Counted from the stretch's first letter, positions 26,160 to 36,861 are shown. The stretch is DNA of 64,000 bases from Microbacterium sp. (GCF_031180975.1 NZ_JAPSLI010000002.1:186001-250000), one strand, 5' to 3'. Notes: generated by a model from the letters alone, not told the origin. Translations and numbers: made by a program.

Positions 26160-28598
26160 TCAGCCGATCGCGGTGCCCACGGAACCGACGACCGCGTCCA
26201 GCGGCGTGCCGGACGCGTCGCGGCGCGCGCCTCCGGCGGGGAGGGTCCTGGCAGCGCCGTCGGGCCCGACAGCACGCGGCTCCACACCGACCCACGCCAG
26301 CGCGAGACGATCCTCGCCCTTCAGCAGCGCCTGCGCCCGGACGCCGCCGGTGGCGCGCCCCTTCGCCGGGAACTCCGCGAACTCGCTGACCTTGGCACGT
26401 CCGGCATCCGTTCCGGGGATCGCACCGCTGGCGCCGGAAACCGTCACGACGACCGCGGGGGAGTCCGGCGTCACGACGCCGAAGAAAATCGCCTCGGCAC
26501 CGGCGGCGAGCTTGATGCCGGCCATCCCGCCGGCAGGGGCGCCCTGCGGGCGCACGTTCGCAGCCGAGAAGTGCAGCAGCTGCGTGTCACTGGAGACGAA
26601 GACCAGCTCCGCGTCGTCGGGCGCGGGGGCGGCGCCGATCACGACGTCCTTCGGCTTCAGACCGATGATCTCCACCTCGGGGCGCGCCGGCAGCGTGGCG
26701 GGGACGACGCGCTTGACCACGCCGTCCCTGGTTCCCAGCGCGACGGGGGTCTCGTCCTCGAACCGGATCAGGCCCACGACACGCTCCGAGCGGTCGGTGA
26801 TGCCGAGGTAGTCGGCGATGCGCACGCCGGCACCGAGTTGGACGGATGCCGCCGGCACGGCGGGCACATCAACCGGAGTGAAGCGCAGCACACGCCCGCG
26901 GCTGGTCACCGCCCCGATCTCGCTGCGGGTCGTGGTGGTGACGGATGCCAGGATCGCGTCGTGCTTGCTGCGCCGCGCCGGCACCGTGATGGACGCGCCG
27001 GGCTCCGGGTCCACGCGCACCGCGCGGCCGGTCGTGGACAGCAGCAGGACGGTGGGAGCATCGGCGATCTGAAGCTCCGCGGCGGACTTCGCCGAGCGGG
27101 CCTTCGGCGGCGCCGCGTTCAGCAGGATGGTGCGCCGCGGGGTGCCGAACGTCTCGGCGACGGCATCCAGCTCGCGGGACACCTGCGCGCGCACCAGGGC
27201 CGGGTCGGCGAGCAGCTTCTCGAGCTCGGCGATCTCGGAGAGCAGCTTGTCGCGCTCGGCCTCCAGTTCGATGCGGGAGAACTTGGTCAAGCGACGCAGG
27301 CGCAGCTCGAGGATGTACTCGGCCTGCACCTCGTCGAGGTCGAACACCGTCTGCAGGCGGGCCCGCGCGGCGTCGGAGTCGTCGGAGGTGCGGATGACCT
27401 GGATGACCTCGTCGATGTCGAGGATCGCGATGAGCAGACCCCGCACCAGGTGCAGCCGTTCGTTCCGCCGGTCGAGGCGGTACCTGCTGCGGCGCGTGAC
27501 CACCTCGACACGGTGCTGCAGGTACACGCTGAGCAGCTCGCGCAGCCCGAGGGTGCGCGGCTGACCGTCGACGAGGGCGACGTTGTTGATCGAGAACGAG
27601 TCCTCGAGCGGGGTGAACCGGAACAGCTGCTCCAGCACGGCGGCCGGGTCGAAGCCGGTCTTCACCGTGATGACCAGGCGCAGCCCATTGTGCCGGTCGG
27701 TCAGGTCCTGCACATCGCTGATGCCCTGCAGCTTCTTCGCGGTGACGGCGTCCTTGAGCTTCTCGATCACGCGCTCCGGACCCACCTGATAGGGCAGCTC
27801 GGTGACGACGATGCCGGTCTTGCGCGGACCGAGCGACTCGATCGAGGTCTTCGCGCGCAGCTTGAACGCGCCGCGACCGGTGAGGTAGGCGTCCTTCACG
27901 CCGTCCAGACCCATCAGGATGCCGCCGGAGGGGAAGTCCGGCCCGGGCACGAACTCCATCAGGTCCTCGGTGGTGGCGTCCGGGTTCTCGAGCAGGTGGT
28001 TCGCGGCGGCGACCACCTCGATGAGGTTGTGCGGCGCCATGTTCGTCGCCATGCCGACCGCGATGCCGCTCGCACCGTTCACCAGCAGGTTCGGGAACGC
28101 CGACGGCAGCACCGCCGGCTGCTGGAACTGGCCGTCATAGTTCGGGACGAAGTCGACGACGTCCTCGTCGAGGCTCTCGGTCATCGCGAGAGCGGATGCC
28201 GCCAGGCGCGCCTCGGTGTACCGGGACGCGGCGGGGCCGTCGTCCAGTGAGCCGAAGTTGCCGTGCCCGTCGACCAGCGGCACGCGCAGCGCGAAGTCCT
28301 GGGCGAGGCGGACGAGCGCGTCGTAGATGGCGGAGTCGCCGTGCGGGTGCAGCTTTCCCATCACCTCGCCGACCACGCGCGCGCTCTTCACATGCCCGCG
28401 GTCGGGCCGAAGGCCCATCTCCGCCATCTGGTACAGGATGCGTCGCTGCACCGGCTTGAGCCCGTCGCGCGCGTCGGGCAGCGCCCGCGAGTAGATCACC
28501 GAGTACGCGTACTCGAGGAACGACCCCTGCATCTCCTGGGACAGATCGATGTCCTGGATGCGCTCCTGGACGGACTCGGGCGACTCGCTGCGCGGCAT
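26160..28598 (-). CDS. parC: DNA topoisomerase IV subunit A
   Basis: 812 aa. The N-terminal breakage-reunion domain contains the catalytic Tyr in [10 protein letters not shown], and the quinolone-resistance region reads [16 protein letters not shown], an apparently wild-type Ser/Asp context. The coiled-coil gate precedes a six-blade beta-pinwheel from about residue 500. The pinwheel lacks a clear GyrA box (QRRGGRG), which supports ParC and not GyrA. It converges on parE. ATG 28598 starts [19 protein letters not shown], and its upstream region is shared with the divergent phosphodiesterase gene. Confidence 0.9.
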   Translation of the reverse strand: MPRSESPESVQERIQDIDLSQEMQGSFLEYAYSVIYSRALPDARDGLKPVQRRILYQMAEMGLRPDRGHVKSARVVGEVMGKLHPHGDSAIYDALVRLAQDFALRVPLVDGHGNFGSLDDGPAASRYTEARLAASALAMTESLDEDVVDFVPNYDGQFQQPAVLPSAFPNLLVNGASGIAVGMATNMAPHNLIEVVAAANHLLENPDATTEDLMEFVPGPDFPSGGILMGLDGVKDAYLTGRGAFKLRAKTSIESLGPRKTGIVVTELPYQVGPERVIEKLKDAVTAKKLQGISDVQDLTDRHNGLRLVITVKTGFDPAAVLEQLFRFTPLEDSFSINNVALVDGQPRTLGLRELLSVYLQHRVEVVTRRSRYRLDRRNERLHLVRGLLIAILDIDEVIQVIRTSDDSDAARARLQTVFDLDEVQAEYILELRLRRLTKFSRIELEAERDKLLSEIAELEKLLADPALVRAQVSRELDAVAETFGTPRRTILLNAAPPKARSAKSAAELQIADAPTVLLLSTTGRAVRVDPEPGASITVPARRSKHDAILASVTTTTRSEIGAVTSRGRVLRFTPVDVPAVPAASVQLGAGVRIADYLGITDRSERVVGLIRFEDETPVALGTRDGVVKRVVPATLPARPEVEIIGLKPKDVVIGAAPAPDDAELVFVSSDTQLLHFSAANVRPQGAPAGGMAGIKLAAGAEAIFFGVVTPDSPAVVVTVSGASGAIPGTDAGRAKVSEFAEFPAKGRATGGVRAQALLKGEDRLALAWVGVEPRAVGPDGAARTLPAGGARRDASGTPLDAVVGSVGTAIG

Positions 28599-28681
28599 GG
28601 ACTTCCTGCTGGACGATCGGTGCGGACTCGCGTCGCGGCTCAGGAGCGACGCGTCGGGACCCCTGTGACAGACTGGCCCGG

Positions 28682-29809
28682 ATGTCTCTCATGCTACCGT
28701 CCAGCCCCGACGCGACCCGGAGCATCGCCGGGGTGGCGCCGCAGCTGATGGCCGCGGTCCGCGACGGATCCGACTGGTTCGGCCGCGCGCGCTCGGCCGT
28801 GCTCGTCGTCGTCGACGGGCTCGGGGCGATCTCGCTGCGGGCGCACGCCGGCCACGCGCGCACGCTGGCCTCCGCCATGGCCAAGAAGGACGTCGTGGGG
28901 TCGGTGTTCCCGACCACGACGGCCGCCGCGCTCACCAGCATCCTCACCGCCGTGCAGCCGGGCACGCACGGCCTGGTCGGCTACCGAGTGCGCGACCCCG
29001 AGAGCGACGCGCTGGTCAACCAGCTGAGCGACTGGGAGCGCGCCGGCATCGACCCGCTCGCCTGGCAGCCGTCGCCGACCATCTTCGAGCAGGCCACTGC
29101 GGCCGGCCACCCGGCGTTCGCCGTGGGACTGCCCGCCTACGCCACCAGCGGGTTCACACGCGCGACGCTGCGCGGCGCGGATTACCGCTCGGCGAAGACG
29201 GCAGCCGACCGCGTGGAGCTGGCCTGGCAGCTCGCGGACGAGTACGACGGCGCGCTGGTGTACTGCTATATCCCCGAAGCGGACAAGGCGGGCCACAAGC
29301 GCGGCATCGACTCCGGCGAGTGGGTGCATGCGCTGGAGGACATCGACGCCGCGCTGTCGCGGCGCGCGCCCTCCGGTGTCGGCGTCGCGGTGACCGCCGA
29401 CCACGGCATGATCGACGTTCCCGCCCACCGGCAGCTGGTGCTGGAGGCCGCCGACGGCTGGCACGACGGGGTGCGGCACATCGGGGGGGAGCCCCGGATG
29501 CTGCACGTCTACCTGCACGAGGACGCCGCACTGCCCGCTGTGCTCGCCCGATGGCGGGACGGGCTGAGCGAGTTCGCCGATGTGGTCAGCCGCACCGAAG
29601 CGATCGACGGCGGTCTTTTCGGGCACGGGGTGACGGATGCCGCGCGGCAGCGCATCGGCGACCTGGTCGTTATCGCGCGGGGCAATACCGCGCTGTACGA
29701 CGCGGAAGCACCCGATCAGCGCGGCAGGGGCATGGTCGGGCAGCACGGCGGGCTGACACCGGAGGAGTGGCGGGTGCCGCTCATCGGCCTCGGCGCGTTC
29801 GCCCGCTGA
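28682..29809 (+). CDS. Alkaline phosphatase / type I phosphodiesterase superfamily protein
   Basis: 375 aa, probably cytoplasmic because no signal peptide is seen. Metal site 1 is [11 protein letters not shown] near residue 42, and the nucleophile Thr lies in [14 protein letters not shown] near 78, as in nucleotide pyrophosphatase/phosphodiesterases. Further ligands are [13 protein letters not shown] (Asp, His) and [11 protein letters not shown] (Asp-His). A final His sits in [12 protein letters not shown]. Such proteins hydrolyse nucleotide phosphodiesters or phosphoesters; the substrate here is not evident. It diverges from parC, in the position where this family member is commonly found in Actinobacteria. 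Confidence 0.85.
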   Translation: MSLMLPSSPDATRSIAGVAPQLMAAVRDGSDWFGRARSAVLVVVDGLGAISLRAHAGHARTLASAMAKKDVVGSVFPTTTAAALTSILTAVQPGTHGLVGYRVRDPESDALVNQLSDWERAGIDPLAWQPSPTIFEQATAAGHPAFAVGLPAYATSGFTRATLRGADYRSAKTAADRVELAWQLADEYDGALVYCYIPEADKAGHKRGIDSGEWVHALEDIDAALSRRAPSGVGVAVTADHGMIDVPAHRQLVLEAADGWHDGVRHIGGEPRMLHVYLHEDAALPAVLARWRDGLSEFADVVSRTEAIDGGLFGHGVTDAARQRIGDLVVIARGNTALYDAEAPDQRGRGMVGQHGGLTPEEWRVPLIGLGAFAR

Positions 29810-29861
29810 CGACCGTTCACGATCTCACCGAACGCGGCTCAGCCCGTCACCGGGCCTGCGG

Positions 29862-30911
29862 CTACTCGTCGGTGCGGGCACCGAACACGATCTCGTCCCA
29901 GGACGGCATCGAGTTTCGGCGCCGACGACGGTTGCTCGCGCTGTCGTTCGACTCCGGGCGCGACTCGCGGCCAGGTTCCCGTTCGGGCGTGCTGTCCCGT
30001 GACGGCTCCGCCTCGTCGTCACCGAACAGGGCGATCGGCTTCGGCTCCGAGCGGTGCTCGTCATCCTCGAACAGGGGAGCGGACTCGCGCTGACCGCGCC
30101 GTCGCCGCAGCGCCTCGAGCAGATCGGCGGTCTCGGCGCTGGTGTGCGACTCCTCGGGCGCGCGCCGGGCTGCGGCATCCTGCACCGCGGCGCTGGCACG
30201 CTCGGGAGCGAGGGGCGGCCCGTCGTCGGAGGCGTCTGGTTGGGGCAGCACGCGCGGGCCGAACGCCCCCGAATCGAACCGGCTGTCGTCCTTGTACGGC
30301 GACACCTTCTCACCGTCGACCGCGCGCAGGCGCGGGATCAGGCCCTCGGGCAGCGAGCCCTGGCGCGACAGCTGCGTGGCGTCCGCGTTCAACGGGGCGA
30401 GGGTGCTCCGACGCGGGTCGAAGCTCCAGCGCGCGTCGTGTGCGACGTCGTTGGCGGTGAATTCGAGCTTCACCGTCCAGCCGGATTCGTCCTTCCAACT
30501 CGCCCAGCGCTCGTCGGACGCCTCCACCTCGGCGAGCTTTGCCCGGATGGCGGTGCCGAAGGTGGGCTGCGCGTCCGGTTCCACGTCGCTGCCGATCAGC
30601 ACGGGCACGGCGAGCGCCTGGTCGATGATGTGCTCGCGTTCGGCGAGCACCGGTCCTTCGAAGCGGGCCACGTCGGACTCGCTGACGCCCAGCAGCTCCG
30701 CGACCTCCTTGGCCGACAGACCGGCACGGATGTGCGCCTGGATGTCGCGGGGACTGGCGGCGAGCTTGGTGGCGGCCGGCTCCGCATCGCGGGTCGCCCG
30801 CCGGATCTCACGGTGCAGCACGTCGTCGATGGGCAGCGCGAAGCGCTGCCCGGACTCCGTGGCGAGGACGAGGACTCCCGATTCAGTGCCGACGATGGTG
30901 ACGTTTTCCAT
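29862..30911 (-). CDS. sepH: Septation protein SepH
   Basis: 349 aa. The N-terminal DUF3071 domain has the helix-turn-helix-like segment IRAGLSAKEVAELLGVSES, followed by SEDVARFEGPV-type residues. SWKDESGWTVKLEF lies near 140. A long acidic, disordered C-terminal tail ends with RRRRNSMPSWDEIVFG, the usual conserved tip. In Streptomyces and mycobacteria SepH binds FtsZ through the DUF3071 domain and promotes Z-ring assembly. The neighbours DUF4193, DUF3093 and dut are the conserved actinobacterial context. Confidence 0.92.
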   Translation of the reverse strand: MENVTIVGTESGVLVLATESGQRFALPIDDVLHREIRRATRDAEPAATKLAASPRDIQAHIRAGLSAKEVAELLGVSESDVARFEGPVLAEREHIIDQALAVPVLIGSDVEPDAQPTFGTAIRAKLAEVEASDERWASWKDESGWTVKLEFTANDVAHDARWSFDPRRSTLAPLNADATQLSRQGSLPEGLIPRLRAVDGEKVSPYKDDSRFDSGAFGPRVLPQPDASDDGPPLAPERASAAVQDAAARRAPEESHTSAETADLLEALRRRRGQRESAPLFEDDEHRSEPKPIALFGDDEAEPSRDSTPEREPGRESRPESNDSASNRRRRRNSMPSWDEIVFGARTDE

Positions 30912-31116
30912 GCGAATGCCCCTCTGATGGGTGTGCGTTCATGGTGCCACGCCACATCGAGCAGGACCGGGAATACTGCGGGCGCGCCGCGAGTTTCCCC
31001 TGGGGCACCGGGACGCATTTGCTAAAAGCTTCGCACTCGTGCAAACTATGGCCGCCGCTCCCCCGAAACGGCGTTCCCCTGAAACCACTCGCACCACGGA
31101 AGTGGAGACCTAACGC

Positions 31117-31410
31117 ATGGCCACCGACTACGACGCCCCACGTAAGAGCGAAGACGACACCGAGTCGATCGATGCCCTGAAGGAGCGTGTGCCGGACACT
31201 CGATCCAGCTCCGGCGATGTCGAGGACGCCGACAACCCCACCGGCTTCGAGCTGCCCGGCGCGGACCTCTCCGACGTCGAACTCGACGTCGTGGTGCTGC
31301 CCGCCCAGCAGGACGAGTTCACCTGCATGAACTGCTTCCTGGTGAAGCACCGCTCGCAGCTCGATCACGAGGGCGCCGACGGCCCGATCTGCAAGGAGTG
31401 CGCCGCCTGA
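31117..31410 (+). CDS. DUF4193 protein with C-terminal zinc ribbon
   Basis: 97 aa, acidic. The N-terminus MATDYDAPRK is typical of the family. ELDVVVLPAQQDEFTC is followed by a four-Cys cluster CMNC...ICKEC expected to bind zinc. It is conserved beside sepH in Actinobacteria with no proven function. The gene diverges from sepH with a 205-bp intergenic region, in which I see no clear operator. Confidence 0.88.
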   Translation: MATDYDAPRKSEDDTESIDALKERVPDTRSSSGDVEDADNPTGFELPGADLSDVELDVVVLPAQQDEFTCMNCFLVKHRSQLDHEGADGPICKECAA

Positions 31411-31443
31411 CGAACGCTCCCGTCCGCGCCCCCGGTCTCACGG

Positions 31444-31483
31444 CCAGGGGCGCGTTCTGCTGTCCAGGGGCGCGTTCTGCTGT
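31444..31483. repeat. Exact 20-bp tandem duplication
   Basis: CCAGGGGCGCGTTCTGCTGT occurs twice back to back (31444-31463, 31464-31483) and begins a third time. Each copy can pair its GGGGCGCG with CGCGCCCC upstream at about 31420-31430, so the duplication multiplies a terminator arm between the convergent DUF4193 and DUF3093 genes. Confidence 0.85.
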
Positions 31484-31493
31484 CAGGGGCGGT

Positions 31494-31970
31494 TCAGGAC
31501 CCGGCCGCGGCGCGCGCCGCGCGGATGGCGGCGCTGAGCCGATCCGGCGTGCGCGACGAGATCGTCCAGCTGCGCACCGGGTCCGCCGGATCCGTGATCG
31601 GCACGACGACCAGACCGTCGACACCCCCGCGGATCAGGTGCCAGCCGTCACGGGCGATGTCCCTGGTGCGCCGGTCGCGGGCCTCTTCGCCCGTGTACGG
31701 CTGCGGGTCGCCGAGCCACCGGGCGTCGATGTGCGCCCGGCCCGCGTGCAGCACGGTCCCGGTGACGCGCACGGCGGGGGAGAGCACGACCGCCGCGGCC
31801 ACCAGGACCGACGAGACACCCACGCCGACCAGCAGGGCGATCGTGGATCCCACCGGCACGAACACCAGCGCCGCCATCGGCCCGGCGACGGCGATCGCCA
31901 CCAGCATCCACAGGCTCGGCGTGAGCCGCTCCCGATAGGTATCGCGGGCGGTGCTCGCGTCGTTCTGCAT
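31494..31970 (-). CDS. DUF3093 membrane protein
   Basis: 158 aa. Two transmembrane helices near the N-terminus (about residues 17-36 MLVAIAVAGPMAALVFVPVG and 38-57) are followed by a soluble domain with ARWLGDPQPYTGEEARDRR and a final DGLVVVPI-D-SWTISSR. DUF3093 is a conserved actinobacterial family of unknown function that neighbours dut. ATG 31970 was chosen with GAGG 5 nt upstream; an in-frame ATG 9 nt earlier is possible. It diverges from dut with a 12-bp gap, so the two promoters overlap. Confidence 0.82.
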   Translation of the reverse strand: MQNDASTARDTYRERLTPSLWMLVAIAVAGPMAALVFVPVGSTIALLVGVGVSSVLVAAAVVLSPAVRVTGTVLHAGRAHIDARWLGDPQPYTGEEARDRRTRDIARDGWHLIRGGVDGLVVVPITDPADPVRSWTISSRTPDRLSAAIRAARAAAGS

Positions 31971-31976
31971 TAGCCT
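31971..31976 (+). promoter_or_regulatory. -10-like hexamer, leaderless promoter of dut
   Basis: TAGCCT ends 6 nt before the GTG at 31983, and lies directly against the divergent DUF3093 start. Confidence 0.5.
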
Positions 31977-31982
31977 CATGGG

Positions 31983-32432
31983 GTGACTCATTCCGTTGAC
32001 GTCCCCATTATCGCCGCCGCACCGCCGGCGTACGCCCACCCCGGAGACGCCGGGGCCGACCTCGTCGCCGCGGAGGCCGTCCGCCTCGAGCCCGGCGCCC
32101 GCGCACTCGTCGGCACGGGGGTACGGATCGCGCTCCCGGAGGGGTACGCCGCGTTCGTCGTGCCGCGCAGCGGGCTGGCGGCCAAGCACGGGATCACCGT
32201 GGTCAACGCGCCGGGCACCGTCGATGCCGGCTACCGCGGCGAGATCAAGGTCTGCCTGCTGAACACCGACAGCAGCAGCGCGTACGATGTGGCGGTCGGG
32301 GACCGCATCGCCCAGCTGATCCTGATGCCCGTCCACCAGGCGCGGTTCGTGCCGGTCGACGAGCTGCCGGACAGCGTGCGCGGCGACGGCGGCTTCGGAT
32401 CCACCGGCTACACGCAGGGAAAGAGCGAATGA
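31983..32432 (+). CDS. dut: Deoxyuridine 5'-triphosphate nucleotidohydrolase
   Basis: 149 aa trimeric dUTPase converting dUTP to dUMP and pyrophosphate, which keeps uracil out of DNA. Motifs in order: PGDAGADLVA (1), PRSGLAAKHGI (2), GTVDAGYRGEIKV (3), RIAQLILMP (4) and the C-terminal arm GDGGFGSTGY (5), which closes over the active site. All catalytic residues appear intact. The GTG start is probably leaderless. Its stop overlaps the DUF3710 start (ATGA). Confidence 0.96.
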   Translation: MTHSVDVPIIAAAPPAYAHPGDAGADLVAAEAVRLEPGARALVGTGVRIALPEGYAAFVVPRSGLAAKHGITVVNAPGTVDAGYRGEIKVCLLNTDSSSAYDVAVGDRIAQLILMPVHQARFVPVDELPDSVRGDGGFGSTGYTQGKSE

Positions 32433-33016
32433 CTGAAGAGATCGAACCGACGCTGAAGTCGGCGCCGGCAGACCGCGCCACGGCCGGTCCGTTCGACGAC
32501 AGCGAGGCGAACCCGGTCCGCCCGTACATCGACCTCGGGGGCATCAAGGTCCTGCCGAGGGAAGGCCTGAACCTCCGGCTGGAGGTCGAGGAGCAGACCA
32601 AGCGCATCGTCGCGGTGGGACTCGACTACGCAGGCTCCTCACTGCAGGTGCAGCCGTTCGCTGCCCCGCGCTCGCGGGGCCTCTGGGACGAGACGCGCGT
32701 GCAGCTGCGCGACCAGATCCGCGCGCAGGGCGGACGGGTCGAGGAGCGCGAAGGCCCACTCGGCAAGGAACTGCTCGCCGAGGTGCCCGCCACCGCTGCG
32801 GAGGGTTCCGGCATGCGTCTGGCGCGCTTCGTCGGAGTGGATGGACCCCGCTGGTTCCTCCGCGGCGTGATCGGCGGGGATGCGGCATCCGACCCCACCG
32901 CCGCCGAGCAGGTGGAGGACCTGTTCCGGTCGATCGTGGTCGTGCGCGGCGGGTCGCCGATGCCGCCCCGCGATCTGATCCCGCTGAAGATGCCGTCCAC
33001 GCCGGGCGCCGCGTGA
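32429..33016 (+). CDS. DUF3710 protein
   Basis: 195 aa conserved actinobacterial protein encoded after dut. Recognisable segments are GPFDDSEANPVRPYIDLGGIKV-like text at residues 21-42, LQVQPFAAPRSRGLWDE near 72, and GVDGPRWFLRGVI near 131. Soluble, no motif for an enzyme. It overlaps both neighbours by 4 bp, so dut-DUF3710-DUF3159 is one operon. Confidence 0.88.
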   Translation: MTEEIEPTLKSAPADRATAGPFDDSEANPVRPYIDLGGIKVLPREGLNLRLEVEEQTKRIVAVGLDYAGSSLQVQPFAAPRSRGLWDETRVQLRDQIRAQGGRVEEREGPLGKELLAEVPATAAEGSGMRLARFVGVDGPRWFLRGVIGGDAASDPTAAEQVEDLFRSIVVVRGGSPMPPRDLIPLKMPSTPGAA

Positions 33017-33738
33017 CCCACCCCGACGACCCGACGCCCGACGATCCGGCCGAGCGGCCCGAGCCGCCTGCGGCGGAGCTGATCGGTGCGGCGCTGGGTG
33101 CCGCAGCGCGACGCGCCGGCCTCGACCCGCGCGGCGAGAGCACCCACAGGGTGGTCTGGGGCGCGATGGGGGGCTGGCGCGGCATCCTCGAGTCGGTGCT
33201 GCCCAGCCTCGCGTTCGTCGTCCTGTTCACGCTGCGCCCCGAACCGCTGATCCTGTCCCTGGGTGTGTCGGTCGGTCTGGCCGCTGTGTTCACCGTGGTG
33301 CGCCTGCTGCAGAAGTCGCCGCCGTCGGCTGCGCTCGGCGGCCTGGCGGCCGCCGGGGCTGCGGCCCTGCTGGCCCTGTGGACCGGCCGCGGCGCCGACA
33401 ACTTCGTCCCCGGCCTGATCACGAACGCCGTCTACGGCACCGCGATGATCGTGTCGGCGCTGATCGGCTGGTCGATCATCGGCCTCGCCGTCGGCTTCCT
33501 GATGGGGGAGGGCACGGCCTGGCGCGCCGACCGCCGCAAGCGCCGCGCGTTCTTCTGGCTCGCCATCGCGTGGGGGATGCTGTTCCTGCTGCGTCTCGGC
33601 GTGCAGCTGCCCCTCTACCTCACCGACCAGGTGACGCTGCTCGGCACTCTCAAACTGGTCATGGGCCTGCCCCTGTTCGCCCCGATGGTCGCCGTGACCT
33701 GGCTGGTCGTGCGGGCGCTGTACCGGCGCGTCGAATGA
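33013..33738 (+). CDS. DUF3159 membrane protein
   Basis: 241 aa with about five or six hydrophobic segments after a charged N-terminal 35 residues. WGAMGGWRGILESVLPSLAF is the family's conserved entry to the first helix, and FWLAIAWGMLFLLRLGVQLPLY is another conserved segment. Unknown role; some relatives are annotated as possible transporters without evidence. Last gene of the dut operon. Confidence 0.85.
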   Translation: MTHPDDPTPDDPAERPEPPAAELIGAALGAAARRAGLDPRGESTHRVVWGAMGGWRGILESVLPSLAFVVLFTLRPEPLILSLGVSVGLAAVFTVVRLLQKSPPSAALGGLAAAGAAALLALWTGRGADNFVPGLITNAVYGTAMIVSALIGWSIIGLAVGFLMGEGTAWRADRRKRRAFFWLAIAWGMLFLLRLGVQLPLYLTDQVTLLGTLKLVMGLPLFAPMVAVTWLVVRALYRRVE

Positions 33739-33764
33739 CCCGGATGCCGTTCCCGTTCTGCTAG

Positions 33765-33788
33765 ATTTATCTCGACATCAAGATAAAT
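33765..33788. promoter_or_regulatory. AT-rich palindromic operator upstream of acnA
   Basis: ATTTATCT-N8-AGATAAAT, a perfect 8-bp inverted repeat. The spacer extends the symmetry to a TATCTCGACATCAAGATA core. It is strikingly AT-rich in this GC-rich genome and sits about 130 bp before the acnA start. Likely the binding site of a dimeric regulator, but I cannot name it. Confidence 0.6.
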
Positions 33789-33914
33789 TGGGTGCTTCCG
33801 CCGAACGGCGCGCGGACGCAGACTGGTAAGGCCCGCCTTGCTAGCCTCGGCGCCGACTCGGCGAGCAAGATGGAACCGCCTGTCGCTCCCATCCGATCAG
33901 AAGGAGACGGATTC

Positions 33915-36779
33915 GTGTCCACGGTGAACAGCTTCGGTGCCAAGAGCACCCTGACGGTCGGCAGCACCGACTACGAGATCTTCCGGATCGACACGGTCGC
34001 CGGTCACGAGAAGCTCCCCTTCAGCCTCAAGGTGCTCCTCGAGAACCTGCTGCGCACCGAGGACGGCGCGAACGTCACCAAGGCGCAGATCGAGGCGCTC
34101 GGCTCGTGGGACCCCAACGCCGAACCGGACACCGAGATCCAGTTCACGCCGGCGCGCGTGGTCATGCAGGACTTCACCGGTGTGCCCTGCATCGTCGACC
34201 TCGCCACCATGCGTGAGGCGGTCACCGCCCTCGGCGGCGACCCCAACAAGATCAACCCGCTGTCGCCTGCCGAGATGGTCATCGACCACTCGGTCATCGC
34301 CGACCTGTTCGGACGCCCCGACGCCATCGAGCGCAACGTCGAGATCGAGTACGAGCGCAACGGCGAGCGCTACCAGTTCCTGCGCTGGGGCCAGACCGCC
34401 TTCGACGACTTCAAGGTCGTTCCCCCCGGCACGGGCATCGTGCACCAGGTGAACATCGAGCACCTCGCCAAGGTCGTCTACGACCGCCAGGTCGACGGCG
34501 TGCTGCGCGCCTACCCTGACACCTGCGTCGGCACCGACTCGCACACCACCATGGTCAACGGCCTCGGTGTCCTCGGGTGGGGCGTCGGAGGCATCGAGGC
34601 CGAGGCCGCGATGCTCGGCCAGCCGGTCTCCATGCTCATCCCGCGAGTGGTCGGCTTCAAGCTCACCGGCGAGATCCCGGCCGGCGTCACCGCCACCGAC
34701 GTCGTGCTCACCATCACCGACATGCTCCGCCAGCACGGCGTGGTCGGCAAGTTCGTCGAGTTCTACGGCGAGGGCGTCGCGTCCGTCCCGCTTGCCAACC
34801 GCGCCACGATCGGCAACATGTCGCCGGAGTTCGGCTCCACCGCGGCCATCTTCCCGATCGACGACGTCACCCTGGACTACCTGCGCCTCACCGGCCGCGA
34901 GGAGCAGGCCGTGTCGCTGGTCGAGCAGTACGCCAAGGCGCAGAAGCTGTGGCACGACCCGTCGGTCGAGCCGCACTTCAGTGAATACCTCGAGCTGGAC
35001 CTCGGGACCGTGGTGCCGTCGATCGCCGGCCCGAAGCGCCCGCAGGACCGCATCCTGCTGTCGGAGGCGAAGACGCAGTTCGAGAAGGACATCCTGAACT
35101 ACGCCGCCACCCAGGAGGATTCGGTCGAGGTCGAGGGCACGTTCCCGGCATCCGACCCCGGCACCACCCCCGGCGTCGAGCACGAGCACGTGTCCGAGAA
35201 CGGCGTCTCCCACCAGCACGAGACGGAACACGCGGAATCGATGCTGCTCTTCGCGGGCGGCCCGCACCCGGCATCCAACCCGGTCGAGGTGGCGACCCCC
35301 GACGGGCAGAAGTACCTGCTCGACAACGGTGCCGTCACGCTCGCGGCGATCACGTCGTGCACGAACACCTCGAACCCGTCGGTGATGATCGCCGCCGGTC
35401 TGCTGGCGCGGAAGGCACGCGAGAAGGGCCTGAAGCAGAAGCCGTGGGTGAAGACCACGCTCGGCCCCGGGTCGAAGGTCGTCACCGACTACTACGAGAA
35501 GTCGGGCCTGGACAAGGACCTCGAGGGTCTCGGCTTCTACACCGTCGGTTACGGGTGCACGATCTGCATCGGTAACTCCGGCCCGCTGATCGAAGAGGTC
35601 TCCGCCGCGATCAACGAGCACGACCTGGCTGTCACGGCGGTGCTGTCCGGAAACCGCAACTTCGAGGGCCGCATCAGCCCTGACGTGAAGATGAACTACC
35701 TCGCCAGCCCTCCGCTGGTGGTCGCGTACGCGTTGGCCGGCACGATGCACTTCGACTTCGAGACCGACCCGCTCGGCAAGGACGCGGACGGCAACGACGT
35801 GTTCCTCAAGGACATCTGGCCGGCGCCGGAGGAGGTGCAGGAGATCATCGACTCGTCGATCTCCCGCGACCAGTTCATCAAGCAGTACGCCACCGTGTTC
35901 GACGGCGACGAGCGCTGGAAGAACCTGCCGACCCCGACCGGCCCGATCTTCGAGTGGGACGAGAACTCGACCTACGTGCGCAAGGCGCCCTACTTCGACG
36001 GCATGGAGCTCACGCCCGCTCCCGTCACTGACATCACGGGTGCGCGCGTGCTGGCGACGCTGGGCGACTCGGTCACCACCGACCACATCAGCCCGGCCGG
36101 GAACATCAAGGCAGGCACCCCGGCCGCGCAGTACCTCACCGAGCACGGCGTGGCGCAGAAGGACTTCAACTCGTACGGCTCCCGCCGTGGCAACCACGAG
36201 GTGATGATCCGTGGCACGTTCGCCAACATCCGCCTGAAGAACGCGCTGGTGAAGGCCGTCAACGACGGTCAGCAGATCGAGGGCGGCTTCACCCGCGACT
36301 TCACCCAGCCCGGCGGTCCGCAGTCGTACATCTACGACGCGGCGATGAACTACCAGGCGCAGGGCACCCCGCTGGTGATCTTCGGTGGCAAGGAGTACGG
36401 TTCCGGTTCGTCGCGCGACTGGGCGGCGAAGGGCACCAACCTGCTCGGCGTGAAGGCGGTCATCACCGAGAGCTTCGAGCGCATCCACCGTTCGAACCTG
36501 ATCGGCATGGGCGTCGTGCCGCTGCAGTTCCCGGCGGGCGAGTCGTGGGAGTCGCTCGGCCTGGACGGCACCGAGATCGTGTCGATCGAGGGCCTCGAGC
36601 AGCTCAACGAGGGCGTCACCCCGAAGACCGTGAAGGTCACCGCCGAGCCGAGCGAGTTCTCGCCCGAGGGCAAGCAGACGATCACCTTCCACGCGGTGGT
36701 GCGCATCGACACCCCCGGTGAGGCGGACTACTACCGCAACGGCGGCATCCTGCAGTACGTGCTGCGCTCGCTGGTCTGA
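33915..36779 (+). CDS. acnA: Aconitate hydratase
   Basis: 954 aa, TCA-cycle isomerisation of citrate to isocitrate through a [4Fe-4S] cluster. Cluster ligands are the Cys of [11 protein letters not shown] and the pair in [12 protein letters not shown]. Other active-site segments are [32 protein letters not shown], and [13 protein letters not shown] of the swivelling domain 4. The length is slightly above typical AcnA because of an acidic, His-containing insertion around residues 410-450 ([16 protein letters not shown]...). GTG 33915 has AAGGAGA at good spacing. A palindromic operator lies upstream and a strong hairpin downstream. Confidence 0.96.
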   Translation: MSTVNSFGAKSTLTVGSTDYEIFRIDTVAGHEKLPFSLKVLLENLLRTEDGANVTKAQIEALGSWDPNAEPDTEIQFTPARVVMQDFTGVPCIVDLATMREAVTALGGDPNKINPLSPAEMVIDHSVIADLFGRPDAIERNVEIEYERNGERYQFLRWGQTAFDDFKVVPPGTGIVHQVNIEHLAKVVYDRQVDGVLRAYPDTCVGTDSHTTMVNGLGVLGWGVGGIEAEAAMLGQPVSMLIPRVVGFKLTGEIPAGVTATDVVLTITDMLRQHGVVGKFVEFYGEGVASVPLANRATIGNMSPEFGSTAAIFPIDDVTLDYLRLTGREEQAVSLVEQYAKAQKLWHDPSVEPHFSEYLELDLGTVVPSIAGPKRPQDRILLSEAKTQFEKDILNYAATQEDSVEVEGTFPASDPGTTPGVEHEHVSENGVSHQHETEHAESMLLFAGGPHPASNPVEVATPDGQKYLLDNGAVTLAAITSCTNTSNPSVMIAAGLLARKAREKGLKQKPWVKTTLGPGSKVVTDYYEKSGLDKDLEGLGFYTVGYGCTICIGNSGPLIEEVSAAINEHDLAVTAVLSGNRNFEGRISPDVKMNYLASPPLVVAYALAGTMHFDFETDPLGKDADGNDVFLKDIWPAPEEVQEIIDSSISRDQFIKQYATVFDGDERWKNLPTPTGPIFEWDENSTYVRKAPYFDGMELTPAPVTDITGARVLATLGDSVTTDHISPAGNIKAGTPAAQYLTEHGVAQKDFNSYGSRRGNHEVMIRGTFANIRLKNALVKAVNDGQQIEGGFTRDFTQPGGPQSYIYDAAMNYQAQGTPLVIFGGKEYGSGSSRDWAAKGTNLLGVKAVITESFERIHRSNLIGMGVVPLQFPAGESWESLGLDGTEIVSIEGLEQLNEGVTPKTVKVTAEPSEFSPEGKQTITFHAVVRIDTPGEADYYRNGGILQYVLRSLV

Positions 36780-36789
36780 GTGCGGACCG

Positions 36790-36824
36790 CAGGGGCCCGG
36801 ATGCCGACGGCATCCGGGCCCCTG
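36790..36824 (+). terminator. acnA terminator hairpin
   Basis: Perfect 16-bp stem (CAGGGGCCCGGATGCC with its complement) and a 3-nt loop, 10 nt after the acnA stop. Confidence 0.8.
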
Positions 36825-36855
36825 CCGTTCCCGGGTTCCTCGGAAGGTGCGCCGG

Positions 36856-36861
36856 TAGGAT
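36856..36861 (+). promoter_or_regulatory. -10-like hexamer of dxs
   Basis: TAGGAT ends 6 nt before an in-frame GTG at 36868, which could be a leaderless start adding 17 residues to Dxs. Alternatively the transcript starts there and uses the ATG at 36919. Confidence 0.45.

Noticed and set aside
26118-28250. Plus-strand 710-codon frame across parC
   Set aside because: Shadow of parC with typical Arg/Gly/His-rich composition.
26160-28598. GyrA assignment for the minus-strand topoisomerase subunit
   Set aside because: No clear GyrA box in the C-terminal pinwheel, and the gene is paired with a ParE-like gene next to sigA; ParC is more likely.
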